Source of the DNA: Allosediminivita pacifica
GTDB taxonomy: Bacteria > Pseudomonadota > Alphaproteobacteria > Rhodobacterales > Rhodobacteraceae
Assembly: GCF_003054175.1 (NCBI RefSeq)
Contig: NZ_QBKN01000017.1
Coordinates: 1 to 64,000, forward strand
DNA: 64,000 nt
Reading direction: 5' to 3'
Shown: one piece after another, positions 42,464 to 51,218 of the stretch
How positions within the stretch are numbered: position 1 is the first letter of the stretch
Layout of the letters: each line of letters opens with the position of its first letter
Program-made: the position numbers and the translations under genes
Notes under the pieces: model-generated
What the model was told of the DNA's origin: nothing
Seen by the model: the letters and a program-made list of their open reading frames with translations, nothing else
The model's database searches: none

Positions 42464-43492
42464 TCAGGTCTGGGAGGATTTGGCCCAGAGGTTGATGTCG
42501 CCCTCGACCGCGTAGCGGTCGATTTCGGCCAGTTCGTCGTCGGAGAATTCGAGGTTCTCGAGCGCCCCGACGCAGTCGATGACCTGCTGCGCCTTGGACG
42601 CGCCGATCAGGGCCGAGGTGATCGCCCCGCCGCGCAGAACCCACGCGATGGCCATCTGCGCCAGCGTCTGGCCGCGGCTTTCGGCGATGCGGTTGAGCTG
42701 GCGGATGTTCTCGATGTTCTCTTCGGTCAGGAAGCCCTTGCTGAGCGTCGCGTCCTGCTGGGCGCGGCTGCCCTCGGGCACGCCCTTGAGATACTTGTTG
42801 GTCAGCATCCCCTGCGCCAGCGGCGTGAAGACGATCGACCCCATGCCGATTTCGGTCAGCGTGTCCTTGAGGCCATCACGTTCGATCCAGCGGTTCAGCA
42901 TGTTGTAGCTGGGCTGGTGGATGAGACAGGGCGTGCCGAGGTCGTCGAGGATCTTGGCGGCCTTGCGCGTCATCTCGGAATTGTAGGACGAGATGCCGAC
43001 GTAGAGCGCCTTGCCGGAGCGCACGATCTGGTCGAGCGCGCCCATGGTTTCTTCCAGCGGGGTCTCGGGGTCGAAGCGGTGCGAGTAGAAGATGTCGACG
43101 TAGTCGACGCCGAGGCGCTTGAGGCTCTGGTCGCAGGAGGCCATCAGGTACTTGCGGCTGCCGCCGTCGCCGTAGGGGCCTTCCCACATGTCCCAGCCGG
43201 CCTTGCTCGAGATGATCATCTCGTCGCGGTAGCCGGCGAAGTCGGTGCGCAGGATTTCCCCGAAGGCTTCCTCGGCCGAACCGGCGGGCGGGCCGTAGTT
43301 GTTGGCGAGGTCGAAGTGCGTGATGCCGAGGTCGAAGGCGGTCTGGCAGATGCTGCGCTTGGTGTCGTGGGGCGTGTCGTGGCCGAAGTTGTGCCACAGC
43401 CCGAGCGACACGGCGGGCAGTTTCAGCCCGCTGTTGCCGCAGAAATTGTACTTCATCTTCTGGTAGCGGGTTTCGCTGGGCGAATAGGGCAT
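42464..43492 (-). CDS. aldo/keto reductase (L-glyceraldehyde-3-phosphate reductase-like)
   Basis: A 342-residue NADPH-dependent reductase with the TIM-barrel AKR fold. F-D-L-A-N-N-Y-G (catalytic Asp and Tyr), the Lys in I-S-S-K-A-G-W-D and the His in F-Y-S-H-R are present, with the coenzyme loop ALIGASKAQQV near the end. Overall pattern (PYSPSETRYQKMKYNFCGNSGLKLP) matches the YghZ/Gpr group. ATG 43492 follows AAGGA. Its role next to the hydantoinase genes is unknown; it may reduce an aldehyde released there. Confidence 0.9.
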   Translation of the reverse strand: MPYSPSETRYQKMKYNFCGNSGLKLPAVSLGLWHNFGHDTPHDTKRSICQTAFDLGITHFDLANNYGPPAGSAEEAFGEILRTDFAGYRDEMIISSKAGWDMWEGPYGDGGSRKYLMASCDQSLKRLGVDYVDIFYSHRFDPETPLEETMGALDQIVRSGKALYVGISSYNSEMTRKAAKILDDLGTPCLIHQPSYNMLNRWIERDGLKDTLTEIGMGSIVFTPLAQGMLTNKYLKGVPEGSRAQQDATLSKGFLTEENIENIRQLNRIAESRGQTLAQMAIAWVLRGGAITSALIGASKAQQVIDCVGALENLEFSDDELAEIDRYAVEGDINLWAKSSQT

Positions 43493-43556
43493 CGAGTGTC
43501 CTTTCAATCTTGGTCAGTGTCTGGGCCTGACGCAGGGCGCGGGGCCCTAGTGGATG

Positions 43557-44933
43557 TCAGGCGTAGGCTTGTGCGGGTTGCCAGGCTTCGAACCGGCGGG
43601 TGGAGCGGAACCTGTTGTACTTGAAGGGTTTCGGGTCGACGGTCGGGCGGTCGCCGGTGACGAGTTCGGCCATGAGCTGGCCCACTGCGGGGCCCGCGCC
43701 GAAACCGTGACCCGAGAGGCCCGAGGCGATGTAGAGACCGGGCACCTTCTCGACCCCGTCGATGACCGGCACGCCGTCGGCGGTCGCGTCGATGGCACCG
43801 CCCCAGGCATGGGTGACGCGGGCGTCCCTGAAGGCCGGAAGCGTTTCCTTGAGGCCCTTGAGCGACTTCTTCAGCATCCAGTCCGAGGGATCGGGGTTGA
43901 GGACGCGCACGGCCTCGAACGGGGTGACCTCGTCCATGTTCCAGCGGCGGCGCGACACAAGCTCCTCGAAGAAGTCCTTGCCGAAGCGCAGGCTGAGCTC
44001 CCGCCAGCTTTTCAGGAAGACGGGCAGGTAGTCGCCGAACAGGCGGAAGCTGTCGGGCGTGATCGGGGCGATGTTGATGTTGCGCGGGCCCACGGTGAAG
44101 CCGCCGTCCTGCCGCTTGCGCAGGCCGAAGGTCGCGCCGCCGATGGGGAAATCGGGGCCGACGTTGTTGCCGGTCGGGACGTTGTCGATCCTCGCGGCGG
44201 CCGCGATGATGTTGAGCTGGGGCAGCATGACGTCGTTGTTGCCGAGGAAGAGCCGCGTCCAGACGCCGCTTGCGACGACGACGGACGAACACTTGATGGT
44301 GCCCTTTTCGGTCACCACGCCCGAGACCGCGCCGCCCGACTTCTCGAGGCCCCGCACCGCGCATTGCGTCAGGATCGACGCGCCCATGCGGCGGGCCGCC
44401 TCGGCGAAGGCGGGCACGGCGAGGCCGGGTTCCGCGCGGCCGTCGGTCGAGGTGTGAAGCCCGTAGTTCTGGCCCGGCGCGATTCCGGGGACCATCTCGG
44501 AGATCTCACGCGCGGTCAGCTCGCGCAGCGACAGGCCATGTTCCTTGCCGGTCTCGGCCCAACCCTTCGCCTGCTCGATCTCCCAAGGCTTCTTGCAGAT
44601 GTAGGTAATGCCGGTTTCCTTGTAGCCGGCCTCGATCCCGAAGCGGTCCTTCAGGTTGCGCCAGAGGTTGAGGCTCTGGATCGACAGCGGCATCTCGAGC
44701 GGGTCGCGGCCCATCTGGCGGGTCCAGCCCCAGTTGCGCGAAGACTGCTCGGCCGCGATCTCGCCCTTTTCGCAGACGCAGACGCGGACGCCCTTTTCGG
44801 CGAGGAACAGCGCCGTGGACACGCCCGCGGTGCCGCCGCCGATGACAACCACGTCCACTTCGCTGGGAATGTCCCGTTCACTGGTGACGGTGTTCAGCGA
44901 AGGGACGAACCCTCTACTCTCACTCTCGATCAT
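43557..44933 (-). CDS. DAO-type FAD-dependent oxidoreductase
   Basis: A 458-residue flavoprotein of the glycine oxidase/sarcosine oxidase-beta/D-amino-acid oxidase superfamily. The FAD-binding motif V-V-V-I-G-G-G-T-A-G-V-S-T-A is near 18-31, followed by C-E-K-G and SSRNWGWTRQMGRD. The C-terminal flavin-contact motif G-L-S-G-H-G-F-G-A-G-P-A-V-G is present. It probably oxidises an amine or (D-)amino acid. The preferred start ATG 44933 follows AGAGG; ATG 44963 is an alternative with a poorer site. Two GAGCA words lie in its promoter. Confidence 0.88.
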   Translation of the reverse strand: MIESESRGFVPSLNTVTSERDIPSEVDVVVIGGGTAGVSTALFLAEKGVRVCVCEKGEIAAEQSSRNWGWTRQMGRDPLEMPLSIQSLNLWRNLKDRFGIEAGYKETGITYICKKPWEIEQAKGWAETGKEHGLSLRELTAREISEMVPGIAPGQNYGLHTSTDGRAEPGLAVPAFAEAARRMGASILTQCAVRGLEKSGGAVSGVVTEKGTIKCSSVVVASGVWTRLFLGNNDVMLPQLNIIAAAARIDNVPTGNNVGPDFPIGGATFGLRKRQDGGFTVGPRNINIAPITPDSFRLFGDYLPVFLKSWRELSLRFGKDFFEELVSRRRWNMDEVTPFEAVRVLNPDPSDWMLKKSLKGLKETLPAFRDARVTHAWGGAIDATADGVPVIDGVEKVPGLYIASGLSGHGFGAGPAVGQLMAELVTGDRPTVDPKPFKYNRFRSTRRFEAWQPAQAYA

Positions 44934-44963
44934 GCTTGCCTCTGTGCTGAGGAGATTTGACAT

Positions 44964-45209
44964 GACATGTCAGCCTGCGGCTTCATGCTCATTTTTGGAA
45001 TTATCTGCTCGTTATTGGATGACAACAAGCGCTTCCCTTGGGAAATTACGTGACAATCTGCCGGATGTGGTAGAAATCGAGCAATCCTTGACGTTTTTCA
45101 GCCACCTCCGGCCAGAGAAGGCCATCCCACCGCCCGGCACACATCGGGCGGCGGGGGTGCGGCCGCCCCGGCCACGGCGCAGATGCCGGGCGGGACGGCC
45201 ATGAGGCGC
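44964..45209. promoter_or_regulatory. FAD-oxidoreductase promoter with GAGCA words
   Basis: An A+T-rich stretch follows the stop of hyuB. On the minus strand it contains AATGAGCA (44993-44986), AACGAGCA (45013-45006), and TTGTTG-N17-GATAAT as a likely -35/-10 pair, with the second word in the spacer. A plus-strand GAGCAA is at 45079-45084. GC-rich hairpins between 45120 and 45195 lie next to the hyuB stop and may end its transcription. Confidence 0.45.
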
Positions 45210-46847
45210 TCAGGCCTCCACGCCGTAGGCCGTGCGCGCGGCCTCGGGGCTGATGCGCCCCTCGGCCAGATCCCGCGCGACCGCGTCCTTCGTGCGGCCG
45301 GAGGGGTCACCGTAGCCACCGCCGCCAGGCGTGGTGATCGAGACGATCTGGCCCGGCTTCAGGTCGACCATGCCCGAGAAATCGGTGCGGTCGTCGCCGA
45401 AGTCGAGGATCGCGCCGCCAGCCTTGCCGCCGCCTTCGAGGCCCCAGGGCCGCGAGGCCACGCGCGAGCTTTCGACGGTGAAGCGGCACGCCTTCTCGGC
45501 GCGGTAGACCCGGCGGACGCCCATGCCGCCGCGGTATTCGCCCTGCCCGGCGCTGTCCTGCACCAGCTCGTAGCGCAGCAGGGTCAGCGGGTATTCGAGT
45601 TCCAGCGCCTCGACCGGGAGGTTGGAGGTGTTGGTGAGACCCACGTGGATGCCCGAGAGGCCGTCAGCCGAGGGACGCGCCCCGCCGCCACCGCCGATGG
45701 TTTCGAGGTAGACCCAGATGCCGCCGTCCTCGTCGGTGCCGTTGAAGGTGGCGCCGGTACAGCAGCCGTTGCCCGCGGCCATCACCTTGCCCGGGAGCGC
45801 CTTGGCCAGCGCGCCGTAGACGAGATCGGTCACGCGCTGGGAGGCGGCGATACGGCCCTCGACCGCGGCGGGATGCGCGCAGTTGAGGATCGAGCCCTTG
45901 GGCGCGGTGACGCTGAGCGGGCGTGCGAGACCCGCGTTCGGCAGGACCGAGGGGTCGAGCACGGATTTCACCGTGAAGTAGGCCGCCGCCAGCAGCGAGG
46001 TGTAGATCAGGTTCAGACCACCGCGCACCTGCGGGGGACCGTCGAAGGCCAGCAGCATCTCGTCACCGGTCACGGTGATGTCGACCTTGAGGGTCATGGC
46101 GTCGGGCCACTGGTTGCTGTCGAACTGGTCCTCGAAGCGGTAGGTCCCGTCGGGGATGGCGGCGATGGCCGCGCGCATCTTGCGTTCGGCGTAGTCCTGC
46201 AGCGCGTCGCCCGCGGCGAGAACCTTCTCGGTGCCGTATTTCTCGCAGAGGTCGGTCATCCGCTGGACGCAGAGGCGGTTCGCGGACATCTGGGCGCGCA
46301 GGTCCGAGATCCGTTCGCGTGGGACCTGGCAGTTGAGCAGGAACATCTCTTGCAGGTCGTTGTTTAGCACGCCCTCGCGGTAGAGGCGGACCGGAGGAAT
46401 GCGCAGGCCTTCCTGGTAGATGTGCTGGTGGCCGCGGTCGGCGAAGTCGGAATGGTGCGCCGTGTTGACCGCCCAGGCGACAAGCTGGCCGCCGACGAAG
46501 ATCGGCTCGGCGAGCACGATATCGGGAAGGTGCGTGGCCCCGCCCGCGTAGGCATCGTTGGCCATGAACACGTCACCGGCCTTGATGTCCTCCATGTCGA
46601 AGCGTTCGCGGATCGCGGGGATCACGCCCAGGAACGAGCCGAGGTGCATGGGGATGTGTTCGGCCTGGCAAAGCGTGTTGCCACGGTGATCGAACAGGGC
46701 GGTGGAGCAGTCGCGCCGCTCCTTGATGTTGGTCGAGTAGGAGGCCCGCACGAGCGCCTCGCCCATTTCCTCGACGATGCTCTGCAGCGCCGAGCCGATC
46801 ACCTCGACGGTGATGGGATCAATCGGCTTCTTGTCCTGCGCACTCAT
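45210..46847 (-). CDS. hydantoinase B / N-methylhydantoinase subunit HyuB
   Basis: A 545-residue partner of HyuA in an ATP-dependent ring-opening amidohydrolase (hydantoin, N-methylhydantoin, 5-oxoproline and caprolactam are known substrates in the family). It begins with D-P-I-T-V-E-V-I-G-S-A-L-Q-S-I-V-E-E-M and has IKERRDCSTALFD and CQAEHIPMHLGS (His and Asp candidate metal ligands). The C-terminus has PGQIVSITTPGGGGYGDP. ATG 46847 overlaps the hyuA stop by 4 nt. The real substrate cannot be read from sequence. Confidence 0.9.
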   Translation of the reverse strand: MSAQDKKPIDPITVEVIGSALQSIVEEMGEALVRASYSTNIKERRDCSTALFDHRGNTLCQAEHIPMHLGSFLGVIPAIRERFDMEDIKAGDVFMANDAYAGGATHLPDIVLAEPIFVGGQLVAWAVNTAHHSDFADRGHQHIYQEGLRIPPVRLYREGVLNNDLQEMFLLNCQVPRERISDLRAQMSANRLCVQRMTDLCEKYGTEKVLAAGDALQDYAERKMRAAIAAIPDGTYRFEDQFDSNQWPDAMTLKVDITVTGDEMLLAFDGPPQVRGGLNLIYTSLLAAAYFTVKSVLDPSVLPNAGLARPLSVTAPKGSILNCAHPAAVEGRIAASQRVTDLVYGALAKALPGKVMAAGNGCCTGATFNGTDEDGGIWVYLETIGGGGGARPSADGLSGIHVGLTNTSNLPVEALELEYPLTLLRYELVQDSAGQGEYRGGMGVRRVYRAEKACRFTVESSRVASRPWGLEGGGKAGGAILDFGDDRTDFSGMVDLKPGQIVSITTPGGGGYGDPSGRTKDAVARDLAEGRISPEAARTAYGVEA

Positions 46848-48898
46848 GCCTTCACCTCCAGGATCAGGTTCAGATAGGGGTCCACGGTGCCCGTCATGTC
46901 CGGCAGGATGACGGTGGTCGTGTCCATTTGTTCGACGATGGCGGGGCCTTCGATCACGTTGCCGGGGCGCAGCTTTTCGCGTGCGTAGACACCGGCGGGG
47001 ACGAAATCGCCCGCCTCGGCCATCCAGACGTCGCGGGTCGCGATTTGCGCGGCGGAGGCGTCGGGGCCTTCTTCCGGCTGCGGCTTGAACTCGGCCTTGT
47101 TGACGACGCCTGCCGCCTCGAGGCGCAGGGTGACGAGCTGGATCTGCTCACCCTCGGCGATGAAGCCGAAGCGCTGGCGGTGGGCGGCTTCGAAGCCTTC
47201 CTCGAGCTGGCGGAAGGTCTCGGCCGTGATCGGCCCGGCGGGCACGGCGACGGAGAGTTCGTAGTTCTGGCCCATGTAGCGCATGTCGGCGGTGCGGGTC
47301 AGGACGCGGCGGTCCTCGGCGATGCCCTCGTTGTCGAGCCAGGCCTCGGCCTGCCCCACGAGATCGGCAAAGCCGGATTCGATGGCATCACGCGCGCTGT
47401 CGTCGAGCGGCAGCAGGCGCGAGATGGCGAAGTCCGCACGCAGGTCGGTCAGCAGCAGGCCGAGCGCGCAGAGCGTGCCCGGCGTGAGCGGCACGATCAC
47501 CTTGCCCATGTCGAGCTCCCGCGCGAGGCGCGCAGCGTGGAGCGGACCGGCACCGCCGAAGGCCATCAGCGCGTAGTCGCGCGGGTCGTGGCCGCGCTGG
47601 ACCGAGATCACGCGAATCGCCTTGGCCATGTTGGCGGTGACGACCGAGATGATGCCCTGCGCGGCTTCCATCACGCCGAGGCCGAGGCTGTCGGCGAGGC
47701 GCTGGACCGATTCGACGGCAAGATCGCGGCGCACCTTCATGCGGCCGCCGAGGATCTCGACCGGGTTGAGAGTCTGGAGCACGATGTTGGCGTCGGTCAC
47801 CGTCGGCTCGGTCGAGCCGAGACCGTAGCAGACGGGGCCGGGATGCGCGCCGGCCGAGCGCGGCCCGACCTTGAGCAGGCCGCCGGTGTCGACGTTGGCG
47901 ATGGAACCGCCGCCCGCGCCCACGGTGTGGATGTCGAGCATCGGCGCCTTGATCGGATAGCCGTGCACGTCGGCTTCGCCGGTGAGCTGGCAGACGCCGT
48001 TCTGAAGCAGCGCCACGTCCGAGGAGGTGCCACCTACGTCGAAGGTGATGATGTTGTCGAAGCCCGACATCTTGCCGATGGCCTGCGCCGCGACGACGCC
48101 GGTCGAGGGGCCGGAGAGCACGGTGCGGACCGGCAGGTTGGCCGCCGTGTCGAAGCCGATGACGCCGCCGTTCGACTGGGTGAGCTGGGGCGCGATTTCC
48201 AGCCCGATCTCGTCGAGGTTTTCCTTCAGGCGGCGAATGTAGCGCTGCATGACCGGGCCGAGGTAGGCGTTGACCACGGTGGTGGAGAGGCGCTCGAATT
48301 CGCGGAACTCGGGCGCGACGTCGTGCGAGGTCGAGACGAAGACGTCCGGCAGTTCCTCGGCGATGACGCGCTTGGCGAGCTCTTCGTGCTCGGTGTTGAG
48401 GAAGCCGTAGAGGAAGCAGACGGCGAGCGACTTGATGTCCTCACCCGCCAGAAGCTGAAGCTCGGCGCGCAGGGCATCGACATCGAGGGGGACATCGACG
48501 GAGCCGTCGTATTTCATGCGCTCGGGCACCTCGCGGCGCAGGTCGCGCGAGACCAGCTGCTCGGGCTTCTCGGCCATCATATCGTAGAGGTTCGGGCGCT
48601 TCTGGCGGCCGATCTCGAGAAGGTCGCGGAAGCCGTCGGAAACGATCAGGCCGGTCTTCACGCCGCGCAGTTCGATCAGCGCGTTGGTGGCGACGGTCGT
48701 GCCGTGGCCGAGCAACGACAGGTCCTTGGCGGTCTTGCCGACCTGGTCCAGCCCCTCGACCACGCCGGTGGTGATCCCGCGGGAGGGATCGTCCGGGGTC
48801 GACGAGACCTTCCAGATCTCGACCTTGCCGCTGTCTTCGTCAAAGAGGCAAACGTCCGTGAACGTGCCACCGGAATCTACGCCAATTCTCCAGGCCAT
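46844..48898 (-). CDS. hydantoinase A / N-methylhydantoinase subunit HyuA
   Basis: A 684-residue ATP-binding subunit of the hydantoinase/oxoprolinase family. The ASKHA-type phosphate loop R-I-G-V-D-S-G-G-T-F-T-D is at 4-15, T-N-A-L-I-E-L-R-G near 72-80, the second ATP-binding region FDVGGTSSDVALL is in the middle, and GAGGGSIA and GGAGPLHA are present. ATP hydrolysis drives cleavage of the cyclic amide. Length is normal. GAGCAA words occur in its 631-nt upstream region. Confidence 0.92.
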   Translation of the reverse strand: MAWRIGVDSGGTFTDVCLFDEDSGKVEIWKVSSTPDDPSRGITTGVVEGLDQVGKTAKDLSLLGHGTTVATNALIELRGVKTGLIVSDGFRDLLEIGRQKRPNLYDMMAEKPEQLVSRDLRREVPERMKYDGSVDVPLDVDALRAELQLLAGEDIKSLAVCFLYGFLNTEHEELAKRVIAEELPDVFVSTSHDVAPEFREFERLSTTVVNAYLGPVMQRYIRRLKENLDEIGLEIAPQLTQSNGGVIGFDTAANLPVRTVLSGPSTGVVAAQAIGKMSGFDNIITFDVGGTSSDVALLQNGVCQLTGEADVHGYPIKAPMLDIHTVGAGGGSIANVDTGGLLKVGPRSAGAHPGPVCYGLGSTEPTVTDANIVLQTLNPVEILGGRMKVRRDLAVESVQRLADSLGLGVMEAAQGIISVVTANMAKAIRVISVQRGHDPRDYALMAFGGAGPLHAARLARELDMGKVIVPLTPGTLCALGLLLTDLRADFAISRLLPLDDSARDAIESGFADLVGQAEAWLDNEGIAEDRRVLTRTADMRYMGQNYELSVAVPAGPITAETFRQLEEGFEAAHRQRFGFIAEGEQIQLVTLRLEAAGVVNKAEFKPQPEEGPDASAAQIATRDVWMAEAGDFVPAGVYAREKLRPGNVIEGPAIVEQMDTTTVILPDMTGTVDPYLNLILEVKA

Positions 48899-49529
48899 CT
48901 TCTTCTTCCCGTTTTGATCTTCAGGCCGCGCAGGCGGCCGCTACTGAGGGCGGGGTGCGCCGCCGTGCGGGGCGGTTACCCGCCGGGGCGACGGAGCGGT
49001 GAGAGCTTCGAGGGCAGTCTGCGCAAAGGCGAGCAAAAAACGTCACAGTCGCCCCAAGAGGCATCTGCCCTGCAGCGGATGGAAGACCTCGACCCGCTCG
49101 GGCCGGGCAACACTTGGACGCCTCGCCTATTGCGCGAACGCGGCCCACCCTGTGCAACCATACCCCTGAAAGGGCTCGACTTTGTACTTCTTTGCCGGTC
49201 ACTCTTGCCTCGGCCTCCACGGATCGCGGCAGGACATGCCTTGCCCGCCAGCTCTTGCGCTTCTTGCTCGCTCACTTTTGGCCGTATGTGAATGAAAAAC
49301 TCTCCCACAGGGGAAAAACCCACAAATATGCCTCATAAATGAGCAATTAACGGCATATACCGTGCCTCAAACCATCAGCTCAAGGGTATTTTTGGAAGAA
49401 GGTGAAGGTTTGTTGACAGATAGAGCAATTTTGTGCCTGCATACGTGCATCATTGCGCAACATGTAATGAGCGGGACGATCACACGGCCCGTTTGCGAAG
49501 CAATACAGTCAAACGCAGGGAGCTTCATC
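48899..49529. promoter_or_regulatory. divergent hyuA / TRAP-2 control region
   Basis: 631 nt without a gene. The left 350 nt are GC-rich; the right 270 nt are A+T-rich. It contains GAGCAA at 49032-49037 (plus), 49264-49269 (minus), 49341-49346 and 49423-49428 (plus). A TTGACA at 49413-49418 is a good -35 box, with the last GAGCAA directly downstream, as expected for a repressor site. CTCAT-AA-ATGAG (49332-49343) is a perfect dyad. Confidence 0.5.
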
Positions 49530-50546
49530 ATGACTTTCACTCGCCGCACGTTCATGCGCTCGGCCGTCGCCACGGGTGCGCTTGTCGCTGCGACCCGCCC
49601 GGCCTTTGCCAACGTCCGCTGGGACTTTGCCGACGAATACGGCGCGCAGTCGCTGTCCGGCCAGGCGTGCAACTTCTTCGTCTCGGAGATGGAAGACCGC
49701 GTCGGCGACGCGCTGACCATCAACTACCAGGGCGGCGGTGCGCTCGGCTACAAGTCGACCGACCACTTCGACGCCGTGCAGGACGGCGCGGTGCAGGCGG
49801 CGGTCACGCTGGTGACGCAGCTTGGCGGGATCGACCCCTTCTTCAACCTGTCGTCGCTGCCCTTCATCGCCTCCAGCCTCGATGAGGCCTACCTCCTGTG
49901 GCAGGCCGCGCGCGAGGAATACGCCAAGATCTTCGAAGAGAACGGCATGGTGCTGCTCTGGGCGATGCCGAACCCGCCGTCGGGCATCCACGCGCCCGAG
50001 CCGATCACCTCGGTCGGCGCACTCGAGGGTCTGCGCATCCGCACCTACGACGTGAACGGCACCCGCACCCTGCGCGAAGCGGGCGCGGCGCCGCTGCAGG
50101 TGGCGTGGTCCGACCTCGTGCCGCAGCTGTCGACCGGCGGGCTCGACGCGGTTCTGACCTCGGCCGACGGCGCGATCCAGCTGTCGATCTGGGATTACGT
50201 GAGCGATTTTACCGAGATGAACTACGCCATGGGCCTGTTCATGTGCCACGTGAACAAGGACGAGTTCGACGCCCTGCCCGAAGACGTGAAGACCGCGATG
50301 ATGGACTCGATCGACGCCTGCGACGAGTACAACTGGCAGATCATCCGCGACTCCATCGACACCGCATACGAGCGGATGGCCGAGAACGGCATGACCATCA
50401 CCCGCGAAGGCGACGTCCCGGCCGAGGTCTTCGAGCACTTGCAAGAAGCCGGCGCGTCGGTTCGTGAAAGCTGGCTGGAAGAAACCGGCGAGCGCGGCCA
50501 GAACGTGCTGGCACGCTTCGAGGAACTCAAGGCGCAAGCCGGCTGA
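49530..50546 (+). CDS. TRAP substrate-binding protein DctP (system 2), Tat signal
   Basis: A 338-residue periplasmic receptor. The N-terminus T-R-R-T-F-M-R-S-A-V-A-T-G-A is a twin-arginine signal, which suggests export in the folded state. The mature part shows DctP features (VQAAVTLVTQLGG, L-E-G-L-R-I-R-T-Y-D with the ligand Arg, VPQLSTGGLDAVLTSADG). ATG 49530 follows CAGGGAG. The system differs from TRAP 1 in signal type, so the two transporters probably import different ligands. Confidence 0.9.
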   Translation: MTFTRRTFMRSAVATGALVAATRPAFANVRWDFADEYGAQSLSGQACNFFVSEMEDRVGDALTINYQGGGALGYKSTDHFDAVQDGAVQAAVTLVTQLGGIDPFFNLSSLPFIASSLDEAYLLWQAAREEYAKIFEENGMVLLWAMPNPPSGIHAPEPITSVGALEGLRIRTYDVNGTRTLREAGAAPLQVAWSDLVPQLSTGGLDAVLTSADGAIQLSIWDYVSDFTEMNYAMGLFMCHVNKDEFDALPEDVKTAMMDSIDACDEYNWQIIRDSIDTAYERMAENGMTITREGDVPAEVFEHLQEAGASVRESWLEETGERGQNVLARFEELKAQAG

Positions 50547-50617
50547 TCCGAGCGATACCACACTGCCCGCGCCCCGGCCGGCGCGGGCAAGCCATATGAC
50601 CGAAGCATGGAGCGGCC

Positions 50618-51202
50618 ATGAGCGACCTGAACAAGCAGCAACTCCCCGAGATCGAGGAGTATCGCCATCCTGAAAAGACCGACGATCCGGTCTGGCTTGG
50701 CGCGATTGCTCGGGTGTCGACCCTTCTCAACAAGACGGCGGCGGTGATTTCCGCCACACTTCTGGTCGGAATGACGGCGCTGATCCTTCTCGAGATCTGC
50801 ATGCGCTTCTTCTCGACCTCGACCTACATGGCGGACGTGCTTGTCGGCTACGGCGTGGCGGCGATCACCTTCCTGGCGGCGCCCTGGGCGCTGGAGGAAG
50901 GCGCCATGATCCGCGTGACGGCGCTGACCGACCGCCTGAACGGCTGGGCCCGCTGGCTGGCCGAGGCGTTTTCCGTGGTGACCGCGGGCAGCATCATGTG
51001 GTTCCTGATGACCCACCAGTGGGGATCGGTCACCAAGCTCTATTCGCGCGGATCGACGAGCGAGCACTTCATCCCGATCCCGCTCTGGATTCCCGAGAGC
51101 TTCTTCCTGATCGGGCTTGCCCTTCTTCTTGTGCAATTCGTCGTCCGCGGCCTGCGGCTGGTGGCCGTGGGTCATGCCGACGAACGCGCGCTGAACATCT
51201 GA
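50618..51202 (+). CDS. TRAP transporter small permease DctQ (system 2)
   Basis: A 194-residue protein with a 35-residue cytosolic N-terminal extension and four membrane helices (about 38-62, 72-92, 110-130 and 152-175). The DctQ motif LEICMRFF appears near 57-64 and W-A-L-E-E-G-A near 88-94. ATG 50618 follows GGAG. It lies 71 nt after the receptor and 16 nt before the large permease. Confidence 0.9.
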   Translation: MSDLNKQQLPEIEEYRHPEKTDDPVWLGAIARVSTLLNKTAAVISATLLVGMTALILLEICMRFFSTSTYMADVLVGYGVAAITFLAAPWALEEGAMIRVTALTDRLNGWARWLAEAFSVVTAGSIMWFLMTHQWGSVTKLYSRGSTSEHFIPIPLWIPESFFLIGLALLLVQFVVRGLRLVAVGHADERALNI

Positions 51203-51218
51203 CCCCGGGAGAAATTCC

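Noticed and set aside
43554-44960. 468-residue open frame opposite the FAD oxidoreductase
   Set aside because: Antisense shadow; the minus strand has the G-G-G-T-A-G FAD motif and a matching C-terminus.
46928-49291. 787-residue open frame on the plus strand opposite hyuA
   Set aside because: The opposite strand encodes a complete HyuA with ATP-binding motifs; this frame has no recognisable domain.
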